Part shown: in pieces, positions 44,025 to 51,561 of the stretch
Numbering within the stretch: position 1 is the first letter of the stretch
Layout of the letters: each line of letters begins with the position of its first letter
Assembly (NCBI GenBank): GCA_017526585.1
Contig: JAFXRC010000073.1
Coordinates: forward strand, 39,081 to 103,080
Length of the DNA: 64,000 bases
Direction: 5' to 3'
From: Fibrobacter sp.
GTDB taxonomy: Bacteria; Fibrobacterota; Fibrobacteria; Fibrobacterales; Fibrobacteraceae
The notes under the pieces: generated by a model
Told to the model about the DNA's origin: nothing
Seen by the model: the letters and a program-made list of their open reading frames with translations, nothing else
Databases searched by the model: none
Program-made: the position numbers and the translations under genes

Positions 44025-45038
44025 ATGCCACGATTTATGTCGCCCTTGCGGCCTCGATACATGCGCCATCCCCCTGAAATTTCACCGGAAGCCCCCCTTC
44101 AGGATGTTTCCCTTCAAGCCGCGCCAGATCCGGAAAGTCCCCGCGAGAACGAAAATGAGCTCTCTGAAGAGCCCGCATACCCCGAAACCGTCTGCGTGTC
44201 CAAAGGGACCTTCCGGCAAATCCGCGACGACAGCCTTGTGCTCCTTTCGCAAGGAATTTCGCACCGACTGCTCCGTGACGAAAGCGGACCGTTCCAGATA
44301 TTCATTCTCCCTGAACACGAAACCCGCGCGAGGCAGCAGCTTGCACTCTACCGTAAAGAGAATCCGCCCAAGGAAGAAAACCCGCCGATTCCCCTGAGTT
44401 TCAGCCTGCAGCCGCTATGGGTTCTGCTCGCCCCGACCATATTCACCCTCATTGATTTTACAGATAAAGTAAATCTACATACTCCAGGAATATCGGATGC
44501 AAGCAAAGTGCTTAAAGGAGAATGGTTCCGCGCCTTCACCGCGCAGACCTTGCACGGCGATACGCGCCACCTCGCCTCGAACCTCTTGTGCGGGTACATC
44601 GTGATGAACATGATTACCTTCCGCATTCCGCTGCTGCGGCTTGCGCCCTTCATCGCCATTGCCGCCGCCATTGCAAACCTCTGCGTTTCCTTCACGGTGC
44701 AGAGTGACTTTAGGTCGTTAGGCTTTTCGACATTCGTATTTGCCGCCATCGGATGCCTGAGCGTTATCGAGTTCAGACTCATGCCAAAGGAATCGCATGG
44801 GCTCATCCGCAGGTTTGCGCCTCTCTGCGGCGCGGCTTCGCTCGCTGTTTTCCTTGGACTCGGCGAGAACGCTGACATTCTCGGACACGCCTACGGATTT
44901 ATCGCAGGGCTATTCGCCGGGTTCATCCCTAGCAAAAAGGCACTCCGCTGGGGAACGCCGCTTGCAGCCGCCGACGGAGTCGGACTACTCTTTTACTACG
45001 CAATGTACCTAGCCGCGTGGAAAATCGCAATGGGCTAA
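44025..45038 (+). CDS. Rhomboid-family intramembrane serine protease
   Basis: This 337-residue membrane protein has an acidic, proline-rich cytosolic N-terminus (about 1-130) and a six-helix rhomboid core. GEWFRAFTAQTLHGDTRHLASNLL matches the family GEWWRxxTxxFLHxxxxHLxxN segment. The catalytic serine would be in SLGFSTFVFAAIG (family GASGxxxGxxG), and the histidine in NADILGHAYGFIAGLFAGF. GxSG is changed to GFST, so activity needs proof. GGAGG 6 nt before the ATG strongly supports the start. Confidence 0.8.
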   Translation: MPRFMSPLRPRYMRHPPEISPEAPLQDVSLQAAPDPESPRENENELSEEPAYPETVCVSKGTFRQIRDDSLVLLSQGISHRLLRDESGPFQIFILPEHETRARQQLALYRKENPPKEENPPIPLSFSLQPLWVLLAPTIFTLIDFTDKVNLHTPGISDASKVLKGEWFRAFTAQTLHGDTRHLASNLLCGYIVMNMITFRIPLLRLAPFIAIAAAIANLCVSFTVQSDFRSLGFSTFVFAAIGCLSVIEFRLMPKESHGLIRRFAPLCGAASLAVFLGLGENADILGHAYGFIAGLFAGFIPSKKALRWGTPLAAADGVGLLFYYAMYLAAWKIAMG

Positions 45039-45040
45039 AC

Positions 45041-45070
45041 AAAAAAGGCAACTCCGCGAGAGCGGCCTTT
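45041..45070 (-). terminator. Terminator of the TPR gene
   Basis: On the minus strand AAAGGC ... GCCTTTTTTG forms a hairpin with an inner CGCTCTCGCG region and an ideal T-run. It serves the gene at 45096-45779 and may also stop the convergent rhomboid transcript. Confidence 0.75.
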
Positions 45071-45095
45071 CAAACCTGAATGACTTAGTCAAGAA

Positions 45096-45779
45096 TTACA
45101 GAGCGAGGTACTTCTTAGCCTTGTCTGCATATGCCTGGTTGTCGCCATAGACTTCGAGAATGCGTTCAGCAGTCTTCTTTGCCTTGTCGGCGGCACCGAG
45201 CTGTTCGTAAACGAGAGTGAGCTTCCACATGGCATCTGCAACCATCGGGACTTCGTCCACCGGTTCGTCCTTCTGGTAACGGTCTTCCTTGTCACCCGTA
45301 CGCTTGGCAAATTCGCCCACATACTTTTCCAGGAGACCGGCAGCGGCAGAATAGTCGCCCTTTTCAATCTTTACAGCGGCAAGACCGTGCATTGCAGCCG
45401 AACGGACCAGAGCCACGGAGCCCGCATTGTCCAGGCTCTTCTGGAAGAACACGGCGGCGCCATCAAAATCACCGGACTGGAACTTGATGTTACCCACATA
45501 AAGGGCAGCCTTAGCAAGGGCCACGCCTTCGAGCTTACCAGAATTGATCTTGGATTCAAATTCCACCTGAGCAGAATCCTTCTGGTCGGCATAAAGGTAA
45601 GTCATGCCCGGTCCAAGAAGTTCGGCCTGAGCCGCAGCAGACGCCTTACGGTAGTCGAGGTACTGCACCACACCCACCACAATCACCATCACCACCACGA
45701 GGGCAGCAACGACCTTGGAGCCATGCGCGACAAAAAATTCCTTAATTTCAGAATTATTGGTATTCGATTCGTTAGCCAT
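45096..45779 (-). CDS. TPR membrane protein (YfgM/tetratricopeptide-like)
   Basis: This 227-residue protein has a cytosolic N-terminus, one membrane segment (about 22-42, VVAALVVVMVIVVGVVQYL) and a periplasmic helical-repeat domain (ALAKAALYVGNIKFQSGDFDGAAVFFQKSLD and MHGLAAVKIEKGDYSAAAGLLEKYV style repeats, quoted in parts). This layout matches YfgM-like ancillary SecYEG chaperones and related TPR proteins. ATG 45779 is chosen over an upstream start at 45809, which adds ten unlikely residues. It is transcribed alone. Confidence 0.75.
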   Translation of the reverse strand: MANESNTNNSEIKEFFVAHGSKVVAALVVVMVIVVGVVQYLDYRKASAAAQAELLGPGMTYLYADQKDSAQVEFESKINSGKLEGVALAKAALYVGNIKFQSGDFDGAAVFFQKSLDNAGSVALVRSAAMHGLAAVKIEKGDYSAAAGLLEKYVGEFAKRTGDKEDRYQKDEPVDEVPMVADAMWKLTLVYEQLGAADKAKKTAERILEVYGDNQAYADKAKKYLAL

Positions 45780-45845
45780 AATTTTGGTCCATGTTAAATT
45801 TTGTGACACAATTTTAGAAAAAAATTATTGTGTTGTCAGCAGACC

Positions 45846-45874
45846 TTGACAAAACAGCCCCCTTTTGCTAACTT
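45846..45874 (+). promoter_or_regulatory. Promoter of tRNA-Thr
   Basis: TTGACA (45846-45851), a 17-nt spacer and TAACTT (45869-45874) precede the tRNA by 12 nt, which suits a strong constitutive sigma70-type promoter. Confidence 0.75.
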
Positions 45875-45886
45875 TGCGCCTACCAT

Positions 45887-45959
45887 GCCACTCTAGCTCA
45901 GCTGGTAGAGCAGCTGATTCGTAATCAGCAGGTCGGCAGTTCAAATCTGCTGGGTGGCT
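45887..45959 (+). tRNA. tRNA-Thr (anticodon CGT)
   Basis: The 73-nt cloverleaf has acceptor arms GCCACTC/GGGTGGC (one G-T pair), D-arm GCTC/GAGC, anticodon stem GCTGA/TCAGC with loop TTCGTAA (anticodon CGT, reads ACG) and a T-arm with TTCAAAT loop. CCA is not encoded. It has its own promoter and terminator. Confidence 0.95.
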
Positions 45960-45961
45960 CG

Positions 45962-45995
45962 AAAAAAATCCCGCTCGATGAGCGGGATTTTTTGT
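45962..45995 (+). terminator. Terminator after tRNA-Thr
   Basis: ATCCCGCTC and GAGCGGGAT (45968-45976 with 45980-45988) form a 9-bp stem with a 3-nt loop, flanked by A7 and followed by TTTTT, directly after the tRNA. Confidence 0.92.
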
Positions 45996-46026
45996 TTATC
46001 TACAAATTTATTCAAAGAATTCAAGC

Positions 46027-46123
46027 CGAAGCTAGAAGCGAGCAGAACGAGGCCGCAGGACCGAAGCTGTACAAGTCGTACAGCGAGAGTCCGAGAACGA
46101 AGTTATGCGAAGCTTATAGCGAG
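46027..46123. repeat. Cluster of short hairpin repeats (CGAAGCT...AGCGAG)
   Basis: Three similar units lie between the tRNA terminator and the helicase stop: CGAAGCTAGAAGCGAG (46027-46042), a longer one with a 7-bp stem GCTGTAC/GTACAGC (46063-46088), and CGAAGCTTATAGCGAG (46108-46123). Each has CGAAGCT and AGCGAG arms around a variable centre. Origin unknown. Confidence 0.55.
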
Positions 46124-46124
46124 G

Positions 46125-47903
46125 TTACTTGCGAGCAGCCAGTTCCTCTGGCGAGCGAGCAAGTATATCCCAATCGCCGCGCTTGATAATCTTGTAAGCA
46201 TACCCCTGTTCAGTCAAGAACAGCTGGCGGTTCATGGCGAATTCCTGTTCCTTGGAATCCTGCGTCACGATGCTGTAGAAGTGGGCGGCGCCACCGTCGC
46301 TCTTGGGGCGGAGCACGCGACCGAGACGCTGGGCTTCTTCCTGTCGGCTACCGAAGGTACCCGAAATCTGGATGAGCACGTTGGCATCGGGCAAGTCGAT
46401 GGCGAAGTTCCCCACCTTCGAGACCATCAAGTTCTTCTGCGTTCCGTTACGAAAGGCGGCATAAAGCTTTTCGCGGTCCTTGTTCGGAGTCTTACCCGTA
46501 ATCAGCGGAATCTGCAGGTCATCGGAGAGCGCTTCGAGCTGGTCGATGTACTGACCGATAATGAGCACGCGGTCATCGGGCTTGTCGAAGTACTTGAGCA
46601 GGCGTTCCACGATGTCCGTCTTTTCGGGGTTCGTGGATGCAAGCGTAATTTTTTCGCGCACCGGGGCAAGCGCATACTTCATCTTGAGTTCCGCTTCCAT
46701 CGGGATGCGGATTTCATTACAGTCGGCGGTCGCGATCCAGCCTTGCGCTTCCAAGATACGCCACGGGATGTCGTACTTCTTGGGACCAATCAAGCTGAAC
46801 ACTTCTGTTTCCTTGTGGTCTTCACGCACGAGCGTTGCGGTAAGGCCCAGACGACGCGTCGCCTGCATTTCGGTACTCAGGCGGAACACCGGAGCCGGCA
46901 GCAAGTGCACTTCGTCATAGATCATCAGACCCCATTTCTGTTCGCTGAACAGCGGGAAGTTCGCGAGTTCCTTCTTGACTTCTTCTTCGGTCAAATCGTC
47001 CAAGTCCGAATCGGTCTTTTCGTTCTCCGCCTTCTTCACACGCTTGCGCTGCGTGAGAATCTGGTAAGTCGCCACCGTCACAGGACCAATTTCCTTGACT
47101 TCACCGGAGTATTCCTTCACCTGGTCAATCGTCAAGTCCGTCTTGTCGCAAATTTCGCGAATCCACTGGCGGGATGCAGAAATGTTCGGCGTCAAAATCA
47201 AAGTTTTAGTTTGTACCAAAGCCATCGTGGCAAGACCAATCACCGTCTTACCCGAACCGCAAGGCAACACGATTACACCCGAACCGCCCTTTTCGGAACC
47301 ACTCGCATAGAACACCTGTGCGGCTTCTTTCTGATAATCGCGGAGTTCGAACTTCTTGCCGGAGAGCGTCGTTTCGCGGAGGTGAATCGGCAGCGGGTCT
47401 CCCACGGTATAGCCAGCCAAGTCTTCAACAGGGAAGCCCGCATTCGTGAGAGCCATCTTCAAGTGACCGCGGCGTTCCGGATCCACCTCGGCGTGCAGTT
47501 CATCGATAAACTGGAGAATGTACGGTTCCACTTCCTTGAGGTGGCAGATTTCGGTGAACATGTACTTGTCGTCGGACTCGACAATCAGTTTGCCATCCTC
47601 TTTCTTAAGGCGCAGCAGTCCATAACGGTCCATGTAATCCTGAATTTCAGTCACCACGGATTCAGGAATCGGGAACCTACTCTGACCTTCGAGGCGTTCC
47701 AGCACTTCCGGTGCACGGAGTCCCGTCGAAGCAGCATTCCACAAGCTGAGGGGACTAATTTTGTAGGTGTGCAAGTGTTCGGGGCTCTTGACCAGCTCAG
47801 TGAAGGGAGCTATCGCATCGCGAGCCGCTTCATAAGTGGGGGCATCGACCTCCACCATGATTTCCATATTACTCTGAACAATAATGGCGCCATTCGGATT
47901 CAT
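46125..47903 (-). CDS. XPB/Ssl2-type DNA repair helicase
   Basis: This 592-residue SF2 helicase resembles archaeal/eukaryotic XPB. The N-terminal damage-recognition-like domain spans about 1-190. The helicase core follows: LRDYQKEAAQVFY (Q-like motif), GVIVLPCGSGKTVIGLATMA (Walker A, GSGKT), IYDEVHLLPA (DEVH), LGLTATLVREDHKE (motif III and RED motif), and in domain 2 VSKVGNFAIDLPDANVLIQISG and RQEEAQRLGRVLRPK (motif VI). It presumably unwinds DNA in repair. The ATG at 47903 is preferred over TTG 47912. It is apparently monocistronic; no nuclease partner such as Bax1 is adjacent. Confidence 0.9.
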   Translation of the reverse strand: MNPNGAIIVQSNMEIMVEVDAPTYEAARDAIAPFTELVKSPEHLHTYKISPLSLWNAASTGLRAPEVLERLEGQSRFPIPESVVTEIQDYMDRYGLLRLKKEDGKLIVESDDKYMFTEICHLKEVEPYILQFIDELHAEVDPERRGHLKMALTNAGFPVEDLAGYTVGDPLPIHLRETTLSGKKFELRDYQKEAAQVFYASGSEKGGSGVIVLPCGSGKTVIGLATMALVQTKTLILTPNISASRQWIREICDKTDLTIDQVKEYSGEVKEIGPVTVATYQILTQRKRVKKAENEKTDSDLDDLTEEEVKKELANFPLFSEQKWGLMIYDEVHLLPAPVFRLSTEMQATRRLGLTATLVREDHKETEVFSLIGPKKYDIPWRILEAQGWIATADCNEIRIPMEAELKMKYALAPVREKITLASTNPEKTDIVERLLKYFDKPDDRVLIIGQYIDQLEALSDDLQIPLITGKTPNKDREKLYAAFRNGTQKNLMVSKVGNFAIDLPDANVLIQISGTFGSRQEEAQRLGRVLRPKSDGGAAHFYSIVTQDSKEQEFAMNRQLFLTEQGYAYKIIKRGDWDILARSPEELAARK

Positions 47904-47954
47904 AGGCGCCAAATTTAGTAAATGTTCCGGTTTATGCCAAGGTGGGTGGTTTTG

Positions 47955-50387
47955 CTAGTAACTTATGCCGCACTCCATGTCTTCGGATACCGAGATGGAG
48001 AATTCCTCATTACAGATGCTTGAGTCTAAATTGCCTAATATAACCCACCCCGATCCTGAGAAGGTTTTGTCCCCAACAGTAACAGTAGCGGGATTTCCAC
48101 TAGAATATTGACAAGTAAGGCGAGGAGAGCTATATCCAGCGCTGCATCCACCATCCAATACAGCAGTATAAGCATTGTCGGCTTCAAGTTCTACAAATTC
48201 GTCCATTCCATTCTTGAAAATAACAGCATACTTGGAGTATCCTACTCGGACCGTCGGGCATGACAGCTTCTGGGCAATTTTGATGGCTTTGCCGCCCACC
48301 GTTGCATCGCTATTGACGCTGACCAATGGAGTCACGACAGCGAGCGAATCGAATTTCTTTGTTGCCTTGGCTCCAGAAACAGTTACTCCTGCAGAATAGG
48401 AACCGAAGTCCCAGGAGTAGCCGGAAATCTTACCGCTGCCTTCCTTGCAGCCAGAAACGCTCCAGGTAACAGATTTGTTGGCAGAATCCGGTTCCGATGC
48501 GGAGCACGTACATCCAGATGCAACTATGTGGATGTCTTGGCTGACACAGCGGACATGCCGTTCCGGCTTGTCTGCGGTAAGGGTAACCGTACAATGGCCA
48601 TAATCATAACAAGTAATCGACGTTCCACGAAAATGGTTGTCAGGAAGAAAGTATTCGACACTTCCTGCTGTCGTGGGAACCGTAAACTTTCCCGAGTCAA
48701 CGGCGGCCTTTAACTCGCTTTCCGTAGGTAAACGCCAACCTGCAGGACAGGCATAGGAGGCGTCTCGCAAAGCAAATTCGGCAGATCCGTTATGAGTCAA
48801 GTCTTCCGCCATCCAGACAAGGGTGTCTACAACATTTACAGGCGGTATCGAATCAATCTCTATAACGGGATTCTCCAGACAACGTACCGAGATCCAACCA
48901 TAGGGACCATCTTCGCTATACATAAAGTCGTCTTTGTCAAAGGCGAGTTTGAAGCTACCGCTTCCTAAACCACTTACGAAATAGAAGCGAGTGTCATCGT
49001 CAACATAGCAGCCACCGTCATCCCAGCAGCTACCCGCAGGGAGTGCGGCAAATCCAAAGCGGTCTGTTCCCTTAGTCGCACCAATTCGAGTTGAATCTCT
49101 GCTAATTATTGAATTTTCGTTCGCTTCAATGAACATCGAATCGCCTTCGGAGACCCAGCCGGTAGTGGCCTTCAGGCTTACCCCGACAGGTTCGCCATCA
49201 TTGTTTGCAGACACATACGAAATCAGTTTTGCCCAGTCCAATGTATCGGGAATATGCCAACCCTCTGGGCAAAGCGAAGCAACATTGGAGCCGGAATTAG
49301 GGCTATCATCCACTCCGGGTTCTTCAAAATTGTACAGGCGGCCGTACTTCTTGCAGTACTCGGCATCTTTCATAGGGCACAATCCCTTGCCGTCATCGTA
49401 GTTCAGGTTTTCAGCAAACCACACCTGGTCGCCAATTTTAACGGTCTTATAAGTCTTGCCATCGCGAGAATCCTTGAAAGTATCGGTTTTTACATTCGAC
49501 CTTGCGCTGGAGCTCTTAGGAGACTCTTCAGCGTTGCTTGAGCTGCTGGAAGTTTCCAAATCCTCTTCGCCGCTGCTGGAACTTTCTTCTTTGTTTTTGC
49601 CGCTACTGGAACTTTTGCCATCGGACTTACCGCTCGACGAGGACTTCACCTCTGGTTTTACCACGATTTCTTCTACTTCGGCATCTTCTTTCCATTTTCC
49701 ATCGTTACAGACTAATGCCAGGTATTCGTCCAGAATGAATGCGGTTATTCCTTCGCGTTTCTTGGTGCAGTTGGGCACGCTGTCGCTGGTTTCGTAGGCG
49801 GTTCCCAGGTCCTGCCACTTGCCGTCATTGCAAAGCATAGCTTCATCTTCCACCAGGGCGAGGTTACCCTTGCGGTCCTTGGAGCAGTTGGGCAGATCGT
49901 CTTCGGACTCGTATGTTGGGATGGAAGCATTTTCCGGATCTTCTTCGGTTTCCTGCTTTTCCCACTTGCGGTCAATGCAGACGAAAACGGCTGATTCATC
50001 TTTAACCCACACGGAATCGCCTTCGTTCTTGGCGAGACACGCCGAGAGGTCATCTTCGGTCTTCACGGAATCTAGAATGACGTGGTCGAATTCCCAGCGT
50101 CCGTCTTCGCAGATGTAAGCCTTGCGTTCATCCTTTACCTCAACAATCTCGCCTTCGCGATTCTTGCTGCAGTTGGGCAGATCGTTTTCGGACTCGTAAC
50201 TCGGGATGGAGTCGGTTTTCGGTTCATCATCAGACTCCGCTTGCAGGGCGTCATCAGAGGTTGAGTCGCCGCTGTTGCCAGAATCTTCACCGCAAGCGGC
50301 GAAAAAAACGCACAAGGAGATCGCCACGCCAGCCTTCAGCAAGTTCGCAACGACATTTCCATTCTTTTTCTGGTTGAAATGTTTCAT
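47955..50387 (-). CDS. Large FISUMP lipoprotein with four N-terminal Cys repeats
   Basis: This 810-residue predicted surface lipoprotein has lipobox FFAAC. Four repeats of about 45-50 residues (about 60-230) share the pattern DLPNCSK...EG...VKDE...ICEDGRWE, each with two cysteines that probably form a disulfide. A Ser-rich linker (SSSSG blocks) follows. Next come a FISUMP domain (GKTYKTVKIGDQVWFAENLNY, CKKYGRLYNFEE, CPEGWHIPDTLDW, WISVRCLEN) and a shorter second one (CPAGWRLPTESELKAA, RHVRCVSQ). A C-terminal beta-rich module with cysteines follows, perhaps carbohydrate- or self-binding. Function unknown. It is divergent from aroE. Confidence 0.8.
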   Translation of the reverse strand: MKHFNQKKNGNVVANLLKAGVAISLCVFFAACGEDSGNSGDSTSDDALQAESDDEPKTDSIPSYESENDLPNCSKNREGEIVEVKDERKAYICEDGRWEFDHVILDSVKTEDDLSACLAKNEGDSVWVKDESAVFVCIDRKWEKQETEEDPENASIPTYESEDDLPNCSKDRKGNLALVEDEAMLCNDGKWQDLGTAYETSDSVPNCTKKREGITAFILDEYLALVCNDGKWKEDAEVEEIVVKPEVKSSSSGKSDGKSSSSGKNKEESSSSGEEDLETSSSSSNAEESPKSSSARSNVKTDTFKDSRDGKTYKTVKIGDQVWFAENLNYDDGKGLCPMKDAEYCKKYGRLYNFEEPGVDDSPNSGSNVASLCPEGWHIPDTLDWAKLISYVSANNDGEPVGVSLKATTGWVSEGDSMFIEANENSIISRDSTRIGATKGTDRFGFAALPAGSCWDDGGCYVDDDTRFYFVSGLGSGSFKLAFDKDDFMYSEDGPYGWISVRCLENPVIEIDSIPPVNVVDTLVWMAEDLTHNGSAEFALRDASYACPAGWRLPTESELKAAVDSGKFTVPTTAGSVEYFLPDNHFRGTSITCYDYGHCTVTLTADKPERHVRCVSQDIHIVASGCTCSASEPDSANKSVTWSVSGCKEGSGKISGYSWDFGSYSAGVTVSGAKATKKFDSLAVVTPLVSVNSDATVGGKAIKIAQKLSCPTVRVGYSKYAVIFKNGMDEFVELEADNAYTAVLDGGCSAGYSSPRLTCQYSSGNPATVTVGDKTFSGSGWVILGNLDSSICNEEFSISVSEDMECGISY

Positions 50388-50580
50388 TTTAATCGCCTTT
50401 TTCGCCGTTCCACAAAGTGGACTGCAAATCGTTAATTTTTCGTTACTAAATGTAAATAATCAAGAAATAAAATCAAGTGCATTTGAAAAATTTCCCAAAA
50501 AAGCGTTGAGAAAAAACGGCTTTCTGCAATTTCAACAGTCCCTTTTTTAGGGAAACGGGCGTATAAAAGTCTCTACAAAG

Positions 50581-50626
50581 AAAAGGCTCACCGCTAGGGG
50601 GTTCGCGGCGATAAAAGGGCCTTTTT
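50581..50626 (+). other. Terminator-like hairpin in the leader of aroE
   Basis: AAAAGGC (50581-50587) pairs with GCCTTTT (50619-50625), enclosing CCGC (50591-50594) with GCGG (50605-50608), and ends in a T-run. No gene on either strand ends here, and aroE starts 46 nt later, so it may be an attenuator or the end of a short leader RNA. The rest of 50388-50672 is A+T-rich and shows no gene. Confidence 0.45.
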
Positions 50627-50672
50627 CCCTAAAAATTTTATATATCTTTATATTGTAAAAGAAGAGGTTTTT

Positions 50673-51560
50673 TTGAGCCAGTTAAAATTGAATGGAAAGA
50701 CGGAGACGCTTTGCATCTTCGGTCATCCCGTTGGTCATAGCAAGTCGCCTTTGATGCATAATGCCCTTTTTGAAGCATTAGGCATAAATGCGGCCTATTT
50801 ACCCTACGCCCCGGAACCCGAAAACCTGGGCGACGCCATCAAGGGCTTTAGGGCAATGAAGTTCCGCGGGGCAAACGTCACAATCCCCTACAAGACCCCA
50901 GTCATGGAACTGGTAGACGAACTTTCAGACATTTCGAAGTTTACCGGCAGCGTCAATACACTGTACTGGAAAGACGGCATTGTCGGAGGCACCTTATGTG
51001 GCACGACAACCGACCCCTACGGATGCATTCGCAACCTGCAGGAATCGGGTGTAGAGCCTTCGAACAAGAAGGTCGCCCTGCTCGGAAACGGCGGTGCCGC
51101 CAAGGCAATTGCCTACACGCTTGCCGAAATGCAGAACCAGCTCACCATCGTGTGCCGCAACCGCGAAAAAGGAGAGGCTCTCGCCGACAGCCTGAATCAG
51201 TTCTTTAACGGCATGGCACCCCAGGTCCAAGTCGCCACGTTCGATGAATTCCCGTCCGTATCTAAGAGCATTGAAATCATCATCAACGCGACCTCCGTGG
51301 GCATGGCCCCCAATGAAGACCAATCTCCCCTTACCGAAGAATCCTTGCACCAAGGCCAAACCGTGATGGACATTGTCTATACGCCGCCCATGACCAAGCT
51401 TTTAAAGACGGCCCAGGCAAAAGGCTGCAAGGTGGTAACTGGCGAAGGCATGCTGGTGCACCAGGGTATCGAAAGCTTTAGAAAATGGTTCCCCGAAGAA
51501 ACTAAAAACAAGACGAACGACGAACTCGCAAAGATCATGCGTAAAGGAATGCAGGGCTAA
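50673..51560 (+). CDS. aroE: Shikimate dehydrogenase
   Basis: AroE reduces 3-dehydroshikimate to shikimate with NADPH in chorismate biosynthesis. The 295-residue protein has the substrate motif GHPVGHSKSPLMHNALFEALG, then GANVTIPYKTPVM with the catalytic lysine (K in PYK), GTTTDPYG in place of the usual GxNTDxxG, and the nucleotide loop LLGNGGAAKAI. Its start is TTG with GAGG 6 nt upstream; no ATG fits. The AroK-AroB fusion follows after 1 nt. Confidence 0.94.
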   Translation: MSQLKLNGKTETLCIFGHPVGHSKSPLMHNALFEALGINAAYLPYAPEPENLGDAIKGFRAMKFRGANVTIPYKTPVMELVDELSDISKFTGSVNTLYWKDGIVGGTLCGTTTDPYGCIRNLQESGVEPSNKKVALLGNGGAAKAIAYTLAEMQNQLTIVCRNREKGEALADSLNQFFNGMAPQVQVATFDEFPSVSKSIEIIINATSVGMAPNEDQSPLTEESLHQGQTVMDIVYTPPMTKLLKTAQAKGCKVVTGEGMLVHQGIESFRKWFPEETKNKTNDELAKIMRKGMQG

Positions 51561-51561
51561 C

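Noticed and set aside
45954..47918. A 654-codon plus-strand open frame opposite the XPB helicase
   Set aside because: It starts inside the tRNA terminator region and mirrors the helicase gene; no domain is visible.
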